From Corylus avellana (Eukaryota > Streptophyta > Magnoliopsida > Fagales > Betulaceae): a stretch of DNA of 64,000 nt. This document shows positions 54,334 through 64,000 of this stretch, piece by piece. Both the position numbers and the translations under genes were made by a program. Below the pieces are notes generated by a model. The model saw nothing but the letters and a program-made list of their open reading frames with translations. It was not told the DNA's origin and did no database searches. Each line of letters opens with the position of its first letter. Position 1 is the stretch's first letter. The stretch spans positions 31,490,095 to 31,554,094 of the forward strand of contig NC_081544.1 in NCBI RefSeq assembly GCF_901000735.1, written 5' to 3'.

Positions 54334-56087
54334 GGCTCGGTTGTTTCGAGATATAAAATATTTTTCAAAAAATATTTTCGACATTTTACGGTGTTTACGC
54401 ACCAAAAAAATCATTTACATTTTTCAGAAAGGATTTTTCCCCTTCACTCTCATGCTCAACCCGACATCTCCTTTTTCTCTTCCCTCACGCAGCTCTTGCT
54501 CTTCTTCCCTCAAGCAGCTCTTCCCTCACACAGCCACTCTAACTTTGAGAGAATCTCGTCTCTCTCGGCTGCTACGTCTCAGATCTCACCTCTCTTCAAC
54601 TTTTCCATCACAATATTCATTTTTCGGCTTCTACATCTTAGGTACTTTCGCCTTTCTTTAGGTATGTGTCTTTTGGTGGTTTGTATTTCTGTTTTGATGG
54701 CAAAAAACACTAGCTTGATACATAAATTTGATATTTTTGGAGATTTTGAGTTGTGGTTCCTCTGCTTGCTGGAATTGGGGCTGATTTTGTTGGGTATAAG
54801 AATTGTTGTTGTTGAGATTGTATATGCATGGTATTGATGTTCTCAGCATTGTTGCCGTCTATACCTGCATTTGTTGCCTTCTTTAATTTCTATGGGAATT
54901 GGGCCTATTGTGTGGGTGAGGAAGCTTGTCGTTGGCATTGGGTTGCTCTGATTTGAGATATTCATAGAAGTGGTCTTCCTCAGTTCCCATCTAGCCTTCA
55001 ATGGGTTGCCAAAAATCAGCTTCCCGATGATTCATGGAGCGACAGTGATATTTTATTTTATTTTTGATTCCCCTGTCTAAATAGTTATTGGGCTCTGATT
55101 GTGCTTTTGGATTTTAGGCTCAAATTTATTTTGTAATTTTATAGTGGGCATGCTGCACTATTGAACATGTATGCCCATATCAACGGCTTTTGGCTCTGAT
55201 TGTAATGTTTTTTTTGGTCTTGGTTATAAGGAATAGTTTAACTACGGGCGAAAGACTGATGCAGTGGGAATTTAATGGAGTAGTAATGTGCTTGTATTGT
55301 AAGAGTTGCATTGAGGGGAGGTATCACTTGTATCACTTGTTTTTGGCTTGTGATTTTGGTAAAAGGATTAGGAGGAAAGTTATGAAGAAGTTTTTAATCG
55401 ATGGCTCTCTTATTGCTAGGGAATATATTCTCAAATGGGGATAAAAGAATGGAAAGGTAGAACCGTAAAAAGATGAAAGTTGTTTTATGCAAAATGTACT
55501 GGGATGCCACGGTCTATCACCCGTGGAGACAAAAAAATGATCTTAAATTTGGAAATCAGCTTAAAACAGAGGAAAAGTTGTTGCAGTGGATCACTTGAGA
55601 GATGAGAGTTAGGATTAGGGCTCAAGGAAGGTTCAACAGGACACAAGAAAATTTAGAGCTTTGTGAAAGTTGGGAAATCTCTAAAAATATACTTTGCTGC
55701 AGTCTGCGGAATGAATGTAGTTGCTGTAATATTGAAATTGTATTGTAATGGTTTGGTTGTGTTTCTTTTGGTTGGGAGATGTTCTATTCTTCGGTAGGGA
55801 TATATATAGAAGAGCCAAGAAGCATCTTTACTCATCTTTGAGGTTCTATGTTGCATCTATGATTATTGGTAGTCAATTTGTATATTTTAATTAAACATAA
55901 TTTTTAGTTTAATTTTTTTAATTATTTTATATTGTGAATAAAAATTATATTTTATAGGTTAACATAATTAAATGAAAATATAAAAATATTTGCGATTTTC
56001 TGTGAGAGCGTCAAACAAAATGTTTTCCCGAAAAACATTTTCCTAAAAAATGACTTACCCGAAAAACATTTTACAACAAACGGAGCC
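54334..56087. mobile_element. PIF/Harbinger-like insertion between promoter and start codon of bL19 gene
   Basis: About 1754 bp with inverted ends GGCTCGGTTGTTTCGAG and, inverted, GGCTCCGTTTGTTGTAAAA. It is flanked by TAA on both sides (54331-54333 and 56088-56090), the 3-bp target duplication of PIF/Harbinger elements. The subterminal AAAATATTTTTC-type motifs recur in both ends. Interior ORFs (for example 54391-54837 and 55190-55444) show no transposase domain that I recognise. It ends 65 bases before the bL19 ATG. Confidence 0.65.
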
Positions 56088-56152
56088 TAAATTTTTTTAT
56101 CTTTTTTCATTTAACGAATGCAGATTTCGGTAGCTTTTTTGTTTTCAGAAAT

Positions 56153-57363
56153 ATGCAAGCTTTACGGGGGAGCATCCGGTTGGTCCGGAGACAAAGCATT
56201 GGCAGCTTAAGTAGCATCGATTCGAAATCAAATATTTCTCGCTCTGCTGCTGCCAAGTTTCATGGGAGCTCTAGTGGGTCCGTCTCCAAGTTTTCGTATC
56301 GGCCTGCGGTCTCATATGTATGTATCTGACTTTGTATGGTTCTCGATTTTTTTTTTTTTAGTTTTTTTTTTTGGTTCTTTTCAAATTTGTGTGCTCATTA
56401 GTGTTATGAAGGTACTACTTGTACTGTTTGAAGATTGCTGCATGAGAATTGGGCTAATCAAATTTTAATGCTTTATTGATCGAGAAAATTGGTGAATAGG
56501 TTGTCATTGTAGGTATAAATCCGTCTCAGTAGTTATAATGCCTTATCTGGTCTGGGGTTTCTGTGGAAACTTAGTAGGTACTTCTTTGTGTGGTTTTTGA
56601 TCACCATGGTGTAAACAATTTTTGTGAATTTGTCATAAAAGTTTGCTTTGATTGCTACACATTTTTGTGTGACTGAACCTTCTTGACTTTGGTATGTTTA
56701 ATGGCATTAGGCAATTTTGTTTGACTAGAATCGTCTATGATTATGAGTACATTTTGTAAAATGTAGCCTAACATATAGACTTTTTAAACAACATTATGCC
56801 GTGCTTCTCTGTTCCTTTCGTTTTTTGTATTTTTCTTAAGCAGATACACGTGTCAAAAGTTTCTTAGGTCTTGATCATGTGAGCTGCTCAATCTCACAAC
56901 ATCTGTGAAAGCTTGCACTGGGCATGCTATTTTATTGGTTTTAATAAGATGAGCTTTATGTATTGGATCATAAAGCGGAAGTCCCCAATCTTTCCACTGG
57001 TGTGGAATTGAGATCCAATATGCAGCTATATAGCCTATATTGTAGCTGGTATTAAATGGTCATTATGTGAAGATTTATTGTTTGGCTTTTTGATGCAATA
57101 TTGAGATACTTCAGGCAAGTAAATGATGATTTTGCTATTGTGGTTCCTGAAGTTTTTCAGAGTTGTATTCCCGGGTTATTTACCTTCTACTACTCTTTGA
57201 CTTCAATTTTTCTTTCTTGGGTAAGTAAGTAAATAAAATCTATAGAATTGATGCCAACAGCACTTCTTTCCCATTGGTCTTGCATTATCTGCTTACCAAT
57301 TTGAGAATGTTTGTTTTTAGCCTGTAAGCTTTATGTGTTCCATACACTGACTTACCAAATTTC

Positions 57364-57394
<31 letters not shown>

Positions 57395-59069
57395 CTATTC
57401 ATTATGAAATTTCAGCTGAGCCATAACACTTAGATCTTTATGTTGTTGAATATTCATTTGAAGAGCATTAGGATTTATGGTTTTCTCTCGAATCAAGATA
57501 TATTTATATGATGTGTGTGAAATTATTGTATCAGACAAGAATCGGCTCCCAAGCAGAGGCATCAACAGCATCTAATAATGGTATACCGTCGGTATCAGTG
57601 GCATGCAGAAGTTCAAGGCCGGATTTGTTTCAATGGGCAGCAGTGATGCCTCCTTTCATTCGCAGGTGCTTTTCAATGGCTGAAAATATTGTTGAATCGG
57701 CTTCACAGGATTCTTCTGCGTGTGTCTCTGATGTAGCTCCCCGCATCAAATTTAAGAGGCTCAATAAAACTGCCAAGCACATAATGCAGGCATGCATCTT
57801 GACATTGGTATTATTATAGGAGATTAACAATAACTGCTTCTTTTCGTCATTTTGATGGTGTTTGGTATTGTGCTTCACAGATTCTAGATAAGGAAGCTGT
57901 AGAGGAAGTGAGGGCAGAGAGAAAAATGCCTAATATAAAGCCTGGTTATATTGTGCAACTCAAAGTGGTATGACAAGTTATTTTTAAGGGGATGTTGTCC
58001 ATATTATGTTGGTCACAGATGAGGGGTTTGTGAATGAAATTAATTGTTTATGATCCTTCATATGAACAGGAAGTGCCTGAGAACAAGCGACGTGTTTCAA
58101 TTCTGAAAGGCATTGTTATAGCAAGACGTAATGCTGGTTTAAATAGTACATTTAGATTAAGGAGGCTGGTAGCTGGGGTTGGAGTTGAATCGCTCTTCCC
58201 ACTGTAAGTATTGGAGTTCCTTTTTTTTTTTTTTTGGGCTAAACGTGTCCATCCAAAATGGATTGGATTTTCTGCTTTGAACTATAAAAGAAGCTTTCTG
58301 TGTTTTTGCTGGGGCCTAGCACTAACAATTAGACACAACTGAACTCGTGATAAAAGAAGCATCCTCTTCATTCATTCAACATTAGATAGTGCAAACAGCC
58401 ATTTTTAGATGCATAATTCACCGTTGAATAGGTCTTGATATCCTGTAGAGAAGAGTATCTATGCATATATTTTTAGCTTAGGAAGAAACTGTAAAAGAAC
58501 TGATTTGTAATTGATCTTCTAATAAATGGACATGCAAGAAAAGATTGGTGGTGCTTATCTTTCAACTAATCTGATGTGAATATGAGCATCATATGTAGTT
58601 CTGTTGTGACAAATGGATTCACATGCACTTGTTCTAAAAAAAAAGAGATGAAAGAAAATTTATTAGTTTATTAACTAAATGATCCATTATTGGCTTGGCT
58701 CTGATGCCAACTCTTTGTGGAATCATTATTAAGTTGCACAAGAGCCTTAGCCCAAATGCTGAAATTGTAAGGTCTTACCTGCTTCTGAGTGTTCTGAGAA
58801 GAAACATTTGGTTATTTGGTGTATTTGCTGAGCTATATAGCTTGCTTGTTCTACCTTTGTTTTTGGTCCCCCTTTTTAACTGAAGTTGTTACATGTACAT
58901 GGTTGTTACCTCATGGTTTGTTTTATGTCGATAATGGCCAAAGGATTGGGAAATGCATGACAGGTACTCACCTAACATAAAGGAGATAAAGGTGCTGGAC
59001 AAGAAGAAAGTGAGGAGGGCCAAGCTTTACTATCTCAGGGACAAAATGAACGCGCTTAAGAAGCAATAG
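56153..59069 (+). CDS. Organellar (mitochondrial-type) large-subunit ribosomal protein bL19
   Basis: Structural protein of the organellar large ribosomal subunit. Five exons: 56153-56317, 57535-57789, 57881-57967, 58070-58203 and 58964-59069, for 248 residues. The first 55 or so residues are rich in Arg and Ser and nearly free of acidic residues ([15 protein letters not shown]), as in a mitochondrial presequence. The conserved L19 core runs from [20 protein letters not shown] through [19 protein letters not shown] and [20 protein letters not shown] to [12 protein letters not shown]. The second intron starts with GC (57790) if the conserved junction KHIMQ-ILDKEA is kept. A GT donor 18 bases downstream would add six residues. 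TTTTCAG just before the ATG suggests a spliced 5' UTR. Confidence 0.9.
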
Positions 59070-59263
59070 CGGCTTACAGGTTGGAGATTTTCTTAGCTCT
59101 TTTTGGAAGGAGGCAGTCGACATTTGTTTCTATGCCTCGGTATCTTCCTTCTTTATCTTTTTAAATTGATCCATTGTAATCCCCCATGTAACTGAAGATA
59201 AAACTTTTTATCCAGCAAATTGTCATAAAAAATTTTTTTGAATTATGTTTTTTTTTTTTTTTT

Positions 59264-59640
59264 GGAAAATTACAGTTTACCCCTCAAAGTTGACAGCGTT
59301 TTTCAATTTGAACATCAAAGTTTCAATTTTTGCAATCCACCCCCACAAAGTTCCAATTTTTTTCAATTCGACCAATATCATCCCAAAATTTTCATATTGC
59401 CCCTGATTTTTATTTTTATTTTTTTGTTTTTTAGGAAAACGAAAACAAATTTGGGGGTGCAAAAATGACCAGATGACCAAAGCCACCCCGAATTTCTTTT
59501 TAAATTTTTTATAAAAAATAAAAAATTAGGGGCAATATGGAAAATTTTGGATAAAATTAGTCAAATTGCAAAAAATTAAAACTTTGGTATTCAGATTGAA
59601 AAACGCTGTCAACTTTGAGGGGGTAAACCATAATTTTCTC
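59264..59640. mobile_element. Fold-back MITE in or after the bL19 3' UTR
   Basis: About 377 bp that folds back on itself. Left arm GAAAATTACAGTTTACCCC...CAAAGTTGACAGCGTTTTTC matches the complement of the right arm ...GTTTACCCCCTCAAAGTTGACAGCGTTTTTC. Arms are over 120 bp. Both ends lie in T-runs, which hides any target duplication. It starts about 195 bases after the stop codon. Confidence 0.65.
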
Positions 59641-60334
59641 TTTTCTTTTTTTTTTTTTCTCGCGCGGGGGTGGGTGGGGGGAATTTTATCTTTTCAAGTA
59701 GTAATATGATTGATAATGGTGTTTTTCTTGCCCAATCTTTTTTTTCCTCTTTGAATTTTCGAAGTTGACTTGTGTGTATGTATATAAAATAAAGGAGACA
59801 GTTATAGTTGCACCATGCTGAAGTTTGGTCTTCTAGCAAATGCTTATTTTCTTTGAAATGACTATCTTACAAACCCAGTCATGCCGGCTGCCGCGGATGG
59901 CGCGTGAAGAATTTGTATTGCTATAGACTTGGATCTGCCCACATTTTTCTCTGCTTCCGATACTCGTTGAAATGATTTCCCGGCTGCAAATTTCGTACAG
60001 TCTTACGTTGTTGATTTTGATACTATTTTAATATAACCCTAAAATTAAAGTGCGAAAAACAAAATGTCCTAACAAAAATAACCCTAAAATTAGTTAAATT
60101 TTTTTTGGCCAAACTGTAACTGCTCCTTAATACGTCACCTGTTTGATCCAATCTTTTCCCAATTTCACAAATGATAATAAATAATTAAATAAATACATAA
60201 ACAAAATTTTAGAAGTAGAAATCACACTAAGCTAGTGGGTATTAATGCTAGACCGAACAACATGCGGGCAGCCAAGCATGACCAAGTTGCATACTAAATA
60301 GAGAAAGAGAGAAGCAAGAAAATTCGGAAGAAAA

Positions 60335-60491
60335 ATGTTTAGACCTACAACTTGTTTACAACTTGCTGACATGTGTCAACATGTGATTGGAGAATGTTAA
60401 AATTTATTTAGTGACTAGTGTGACTCCATTCACATGCTAATACATGTCAACAAGTTATAAACAAATTATTAACCAGTTATAAGTCTAACAT
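60335..60491. mobile_element. Small inverted-repeat MITE candidate
   Basis: About 157 bp with end pairs ATGTTTAGACCTACAACTTG and, inverted, ATGTTAGACTTATAACTGG; the inner motif TTGCTGACATGTGTCAACATG also pairs with TTGACATGTATTAGC. Short, AT-rich and without coding potential. No superfamily assigned. Confidence 0.45.
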
Positions 60492-61203
60492 TACTCAGAT
60501 CAGAGACGAGATGTGGCTGAAGAAGCAAGCCTTTATTTTTTTTTGTTGTTAATGAATTTTGGAAGAGTTTTAGATCAAGGAGGACTGCTGCATTTCTGCA
60601 TGAGAGGTATCTGTGAGCTTGCACGCCAGTGTTTGCCAGTGTTCTCACAAACACTACTCGAATTGTTGAGATTACAAGCAACCGTTTCTAATCATTTTAT
60701 TAACAGGTAGACAATTTTTTGTTGTTGTTGAAAGAACATGTAGTCGACTTTTAGTGTCAGACACGTCTGCCAAATATAACACGTGTAACGTTTCAAACAT
60801 GCACGAAATATATGTTTATTGCACTCTAATTTATATTGGTCCACCATTATTAAATTCAAATGATTTTTTTCCATTTAAACTCGACTTCTTTTTTAAATAT
60901 GGCTTTTATCTCACTCAATCGCTCTGTCCATGTCGATTTAGATCTACCAGCATTTCTGTGATTTAAAGCTTTCTCGATCGGTACCTTTAAATGATTAATT
61001 TTGATTTATTTATAGACCACTTTATGCGGAATCCCAAATATTCTTCATAAATTATCTTTTATTTTTTCTTATTTTGACTTCCGTCCTGTTTGGAAGTGAA
61101 TTTTTCACATAACTAAATCTTCAATTTGTATATAATTGTATGCTTGTTTTTGCTTCGTAATGCGTAACACAGACAATGCGGATATGGGTTTTTGTCGGTG
61201 CAC

Positions 61204-61208
<5 letters not shown>

Positions 61209-61246
<38 letters not shown>
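61209..61246. repeat. (AT)n microsatellite
   Basis: An uninterrupted AT dinucleotide run of about 19 units. Confidence 0.95.
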
Positions 61247-61248
<2 letters not shown>

Positions 61249-61470
61249 TTTGTTTGGTAAAATATCTTCTTCGTGTTTATATAGCATTATTTTAATTTAA
61301 TAACTTGATTTCTTTCTGAATTCTGACCGGTAAACAAACAGAACATTGATTTTAATGTTAAATTTGTCATTCAAAGCCAAATAATAACCGGTTGGTTTAA
61401 ACCTACGATCATGATGGGTGGTGGGTAAATCAAAAACGTGTTGAAGGAAATGGCTCAATAGACGCGGTGT

Positions 61471-62303
61471 TATATATTTCAAGGGAGAGTCTTTAGAGCC
61501 CCGCATTGTTCGGCAGAAGAAGTTCTTTCCTTCTCTTCTTCCGCATCAGATCTTCTCTCCATTTCTATTTCTCTTTCTTTCATTTCTCTCTTATCGTTCT
61601 GAAGCACCGAAGCCAGTGACCAGCTGAGAGAGGTAATTGTTTTGTTTTATAGACAATTGGGTTGTGGGCAATTCGGGTTTGTGTTTTTCTGTCGTGGGTT
61701 GTACCTGATTTTTGGGTTTTTGCATCGAGGGATTTTGGGTCTTCTGTTTTTACGCGTGTTGGTTGTTTTGGTTATGGAAATGTCGGGTTTTTGTTATTTG
61801 GGGGGGTGTATCTGTTTGTTTATGGACAGATCTGTTGCTGTTTTCATGTTTTTGGTGTAAATCTGATAGTTCGACTTGCCTGTTGGAATTATAAGCGATT
61901 GTAATTCAAATACATATGAGCAATTTCATTTGCCTCTACTTTAAACTCTGGATCTGTAACGTATACGGTCCTTTCCATATTGGGCTCGGCTCCATAGGAT
62001 TGATCTCTCTGTCTCTCTCTGTATGATTCAATTTCATTTTCAATCTTATCTTGTGCCTGGTCAATCTCATTTTATATATTATTTTATTAAAGATTGTTTG
62101 GATAATCTCATTTTACATGATTGGAATTTTTGTTTTCTTACGATCTATCTCTGATTGTATGATCAAGCTTAGGAATGATGATCATGCTAAGCTTAAGAAA
62201 GTCTTCTCTTTTGGGTATGAACGTATTTGGACGTAAGCTTCCATTGATTCGTGTTGTTTTTGTTTGATCTGTTGTTTTTTTAGGTTGTTGAAAACAAATA
62301 AAA
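61471..62303 (+). promoter_or_regulatory. UGDH core promoter, leader exon and 5'-UTR intron
   Basis: TATATATTTC at 61471 is a reasonable TATA box, followed by a pyrimidine-rich leader. The leader exon ends GAGAGAG before donor GTAATTG (61633). The intron runs to TTTTTTAG (62283), followed by 20 leader bases and the ATG at 62304. T-rich intron sequence and a leader intron are common in highly expressed plant genes; whether it boosts expression here is inference. Confidence 0.65.
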
Positions 62304-63746
62304 ATGGTGAAGATTTGTTGCATTGGAGCCGGTTATGTCGGTGGGCCTACCATGGCTGTGATTGCCCTGAAGTGCCCCGCAATTGAAGTAGCTGTGGTTG
62401 ATATATCTGTATCGAGGATTAATGCCTGGAACAGCGAGCAGCTTCCCATTTACGAGCCTGGCCTTGATGATGTGGTGAAGCAGTGCAGAGGAAAGAACCT
62501 TTTCTTCTCTACTGATGTGGAGAAACATGTTTCGGAGGCTGACATAGTCTTTGTTTCGGTTAACACCCCTACCAAAACCCAGGGCCTTGGAGCTGGCAAA
62601 GCAGCTGATCTGACATATTGGGAAAGTGCTGCTCGAATGATTGCCGATGTATCAAAATCTGACAAAATTGTGGTTGAGAAATCGACAGTCCCTGTGAAAA
62701 CAGCTGAGGCAATAGAGAAGATCCTTGCCCACAACAGCAAGAAGATCAACTTCCAAATTCTCTCCAACCCAGAATTTCTTGCTGAGGGCACTGCAATCAA
62801 GGACCTTTTCAATCCCGATAGGGTCCTTATTGGAGGTAGGGAAACCCCAGAAGGTGCAAAGGCGATTCAGGCGTTGAAAGATGTTTATGCCCATTGGGTC
62901 CCTGTAGACCGTATAATTTGCACCAATCTTTGGTCTGCTGAGCTTTCTAAGCTTGCTGCCAATGCCTTCTTGGCACAGAGAATCTCTTCTGTGAATGCAA
63001 TGTCAGCACTTTGTGAGGCAACCGGTGCAGATGTCACTCAAGTGTCGCATGCTGTCGGCATGGACTCAAGAATTGGGCCCAAGTTCCTCAATGCCAGCGT
63101 CGGTTTTGGTGGGTCTTGCTTCCAGAAGGACATCCTTAACTTGGTCTACATCTGTGAGTGCAATGGCCTTCCTGAGGTTGCAAATTACTGGAAACAGGTT
63201 ATTAAGGTGAATGACTACCAGAAGACCCGGTTCGTGAACCGGGTTGTTGCATCCATGTTCAACACAGTCTCTGGCAAGAAGATTGCAGTTCTTGGTTTTG
63301 CTTTCAAGAAGGACACTGGTGACACCAGGGAGACCCCAGCCATTGATGTGTGCAGGGGGCTGTTGGGTGACAAAGCCCGGTTGAGCATATATGACCCGCA
63401 GGTGTCTGAGGATCAGATCCAAAGGGACCTTTCAATGAAGAAGTTTGATTGGGACCATCCAGTTCATCTCCAGCAATCGACCCCTACTTCTGTGGAACAA
63501 GTTAGTTTCATTGGGGATGCTTACGAGGCAACAAAGGATGCTCATGGTGTCTGCATTCTGACCGAGTGGGATGAGTTTAAGAAGCTTGATTACCAGAGGA
63601 TTTACGATAATATGCAGAAGCCTGCATTTGTGTTCGACGGCCGGAACATTGTGGATGCTGAGAAGTTGAGGGAAATTGGTTTCATCGTCTACTCCATTGG
63701 TAAGCCACTAGATGCATGGCTCAAGGACATGCCTGCAGTGGCATAA
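62304..63746 (+). CDS. UGD: UDP-glucose 6-dehydrogenase
   Basis: Oxidises UDP-glucose to UDP-glucuronate in two NAD+-dependent steps in the cytosol, supplying precursors for pectin and hemicellulose. The coding region is one exon of 480 residues, the standard plant length, starting [17 protein letters not shown]. The NAD-binding glycine motif GAGYVG is at residues 8-13. The catalytic cysteine is C272 in [10 protein letters not shown]. Other family blocks are [49 protein letters not shown] and the C-terminal FDGRNIVD. The ATG follows a clean leader-intron acceptor. No defect is visible. It is one of usually several UGD paralogues in a plant genome, and which one cannot be stated. Confidence 0.98.
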   Translation: MVKICCIGAGYVGGPTMAVIALKCPAIEVAVVDISVSRINAWNSEQLPIYEPGLDDVVKQCRGKNLFFSTDVEKHVSEADIVFVSVNTPTKTQGLGAGKAADLTYWESAARMIADVSKSDKIVVEKSTVPVKTAEAIEKILAHNSKKINFQILSNPEFLAEGTAIKDLFNPDRVLIGGRETPEGAKAIQALKDVYAHWVPVDRIICTNLWSAELSKLAANAFLAQRISSVNAMSALCEATGADVTQVSHAVGMDSRIGPKFLNASVGFGGSCFQKDILNLVYICECNGLPEVANYWKQVIKVNDYQKTRFVNRVVASMFNTVSGKKIAVLGFAFKKDTGDTRETPAIDVCRGLLGDKARLSIYDPQVSEDQIQRDLSMKKFDWDHPVHLQQSTPTSVEQVSFIGDAYEATKDAHGVCILTEWDEFKKLDYQRIYDNMQKPAFVFDGRNIVDAEKLREIGFIVYSIGKPLDAWLKDMPAVA

Positions 63747-64000
63747 AAATGAGAAGCTTAATCTGCAGTGGCTTTTGAGCTAGAATTGATATTTGAGAGA
63801 GGATGTGGGTGGTTCTATAATATTTTTAATTTTTCTTTTTTCCCTTTTTATTTCTAGTTTCGGCTCTTATGTTTTATCTTACTTTTCTTTCTTTTCTTTC
63901 TTTTTCTCGTTAATGGGTTTTTAAGACACTACTCTCTAGCTAGTAGAAAATCAATCTATGTTCTTTATATGATTATATGTTAGTGTAATAAAACAGGAAG
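63747..64000 (+). terminator. UGDH 3' UTR with polyadenylation signal
   Basis: T-rich 3' flank with TTTCTTTCTTTT stretches and an AATAAA hexamer at 63987-63992, just before the window ends. The cleavage site would lie at or beyond the window edge. Confidence 0.6.

Larger units (their letters stand above)
59641..61470. other. Intergenic region between bL19 and UGDH
   Basis: AT-rich, with no supported gene. It contains a small inverted-repeat element (60335-60491), a TA microsatellite (61209-61246) and the upstream region of UGDH. Confidence 0.6.

Noticed and set aside
54391..55444. ORFs inside the PIF/Harbinger-like element as a transposase
   Set aside because: No DDE-type motifs or plausible exon chain could be read, so the element is called non-autonomous.

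Overview
The window is nuclear DNA of a eudicot plant. It is AT-rich, its genes have GT-AG introns, and it carries miniature transposons, microsatellites and polyA/polyT tracts. All recognisable genes are ordinary plant housekeeping, cell-wall or secondary-metabolism genes. The species cannot be named from this sequence. Allele-like differences between overlapping blocks suggest a heterozygous, outcrossing, possibly woody plant.

Layout. Bases 1-15713 hold three minus-strand genes: the 5' part of a QUASIMODO2-LIKE/PMT-type pectin methyltransferase, an intronless KTI12/DRL1 Elongator-associated protein, and a nine-exon CobW-domain zinc-chaperone GTPase. A 100-N gap (15714-15813) follows, and then the same block appears again up to 31216. 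Contig suffix matches contig prefix exactly at the gap (852-15713 equals 15814-31216). I read this as one locus represented twice, by two haplotypes or two unmerged contig ends, and not as a biological tandem duplication. Bases 31217-35793 are intergenic, with two hAT-like miniature elements. Bases 35794-42982 hold a 13-exon GH1 beta-glucosidase (BGLU40-like), interrupted by a second 100-N gap with the same suffix/prefix overlap, so exon 2 appears twice.

From about 43.4 to 53.7 kb there is a tandem duplication with no gap: two CYP82-family cytochrome P450 genes, each with two exons and both with intact reading frames. The second unit later received a solo LTR and a long-TIR element that carries a decayed fragment of a G-type lectin receptor kinase gene, a Pack-MULE candidate. 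Bases 54.0-59.1 kb hold a mitochondrial-type ribosomal protein bL19 gene. Its promoter-like block, with site II and telo-box motifs, is separated from the start codon by a 1.75-kb PIF/Harbinger-like insertion. Bases 61.5-64.0 kb hold an intact UDP-glucose 6-dehydrogenase gene with a 5'-UTR intron and a polyadenylation signal.

How the genes relate. There is no operon or gene cluster. The QUL methyltransferase (pectin) and UGDH (UDP-glucuronate supply) both serve the cell wall, but nothing here links their regulation. I found no unknown multi-gene system. The points most worth attention are the two false-duplication signatures, the haplotype differences they expose (a 4-bp frameshift and a hAT insertion), a non-canonical GA splice donor, a duplicated start-codon region that creates an upstream ORF, and the gene-capturing transposon.
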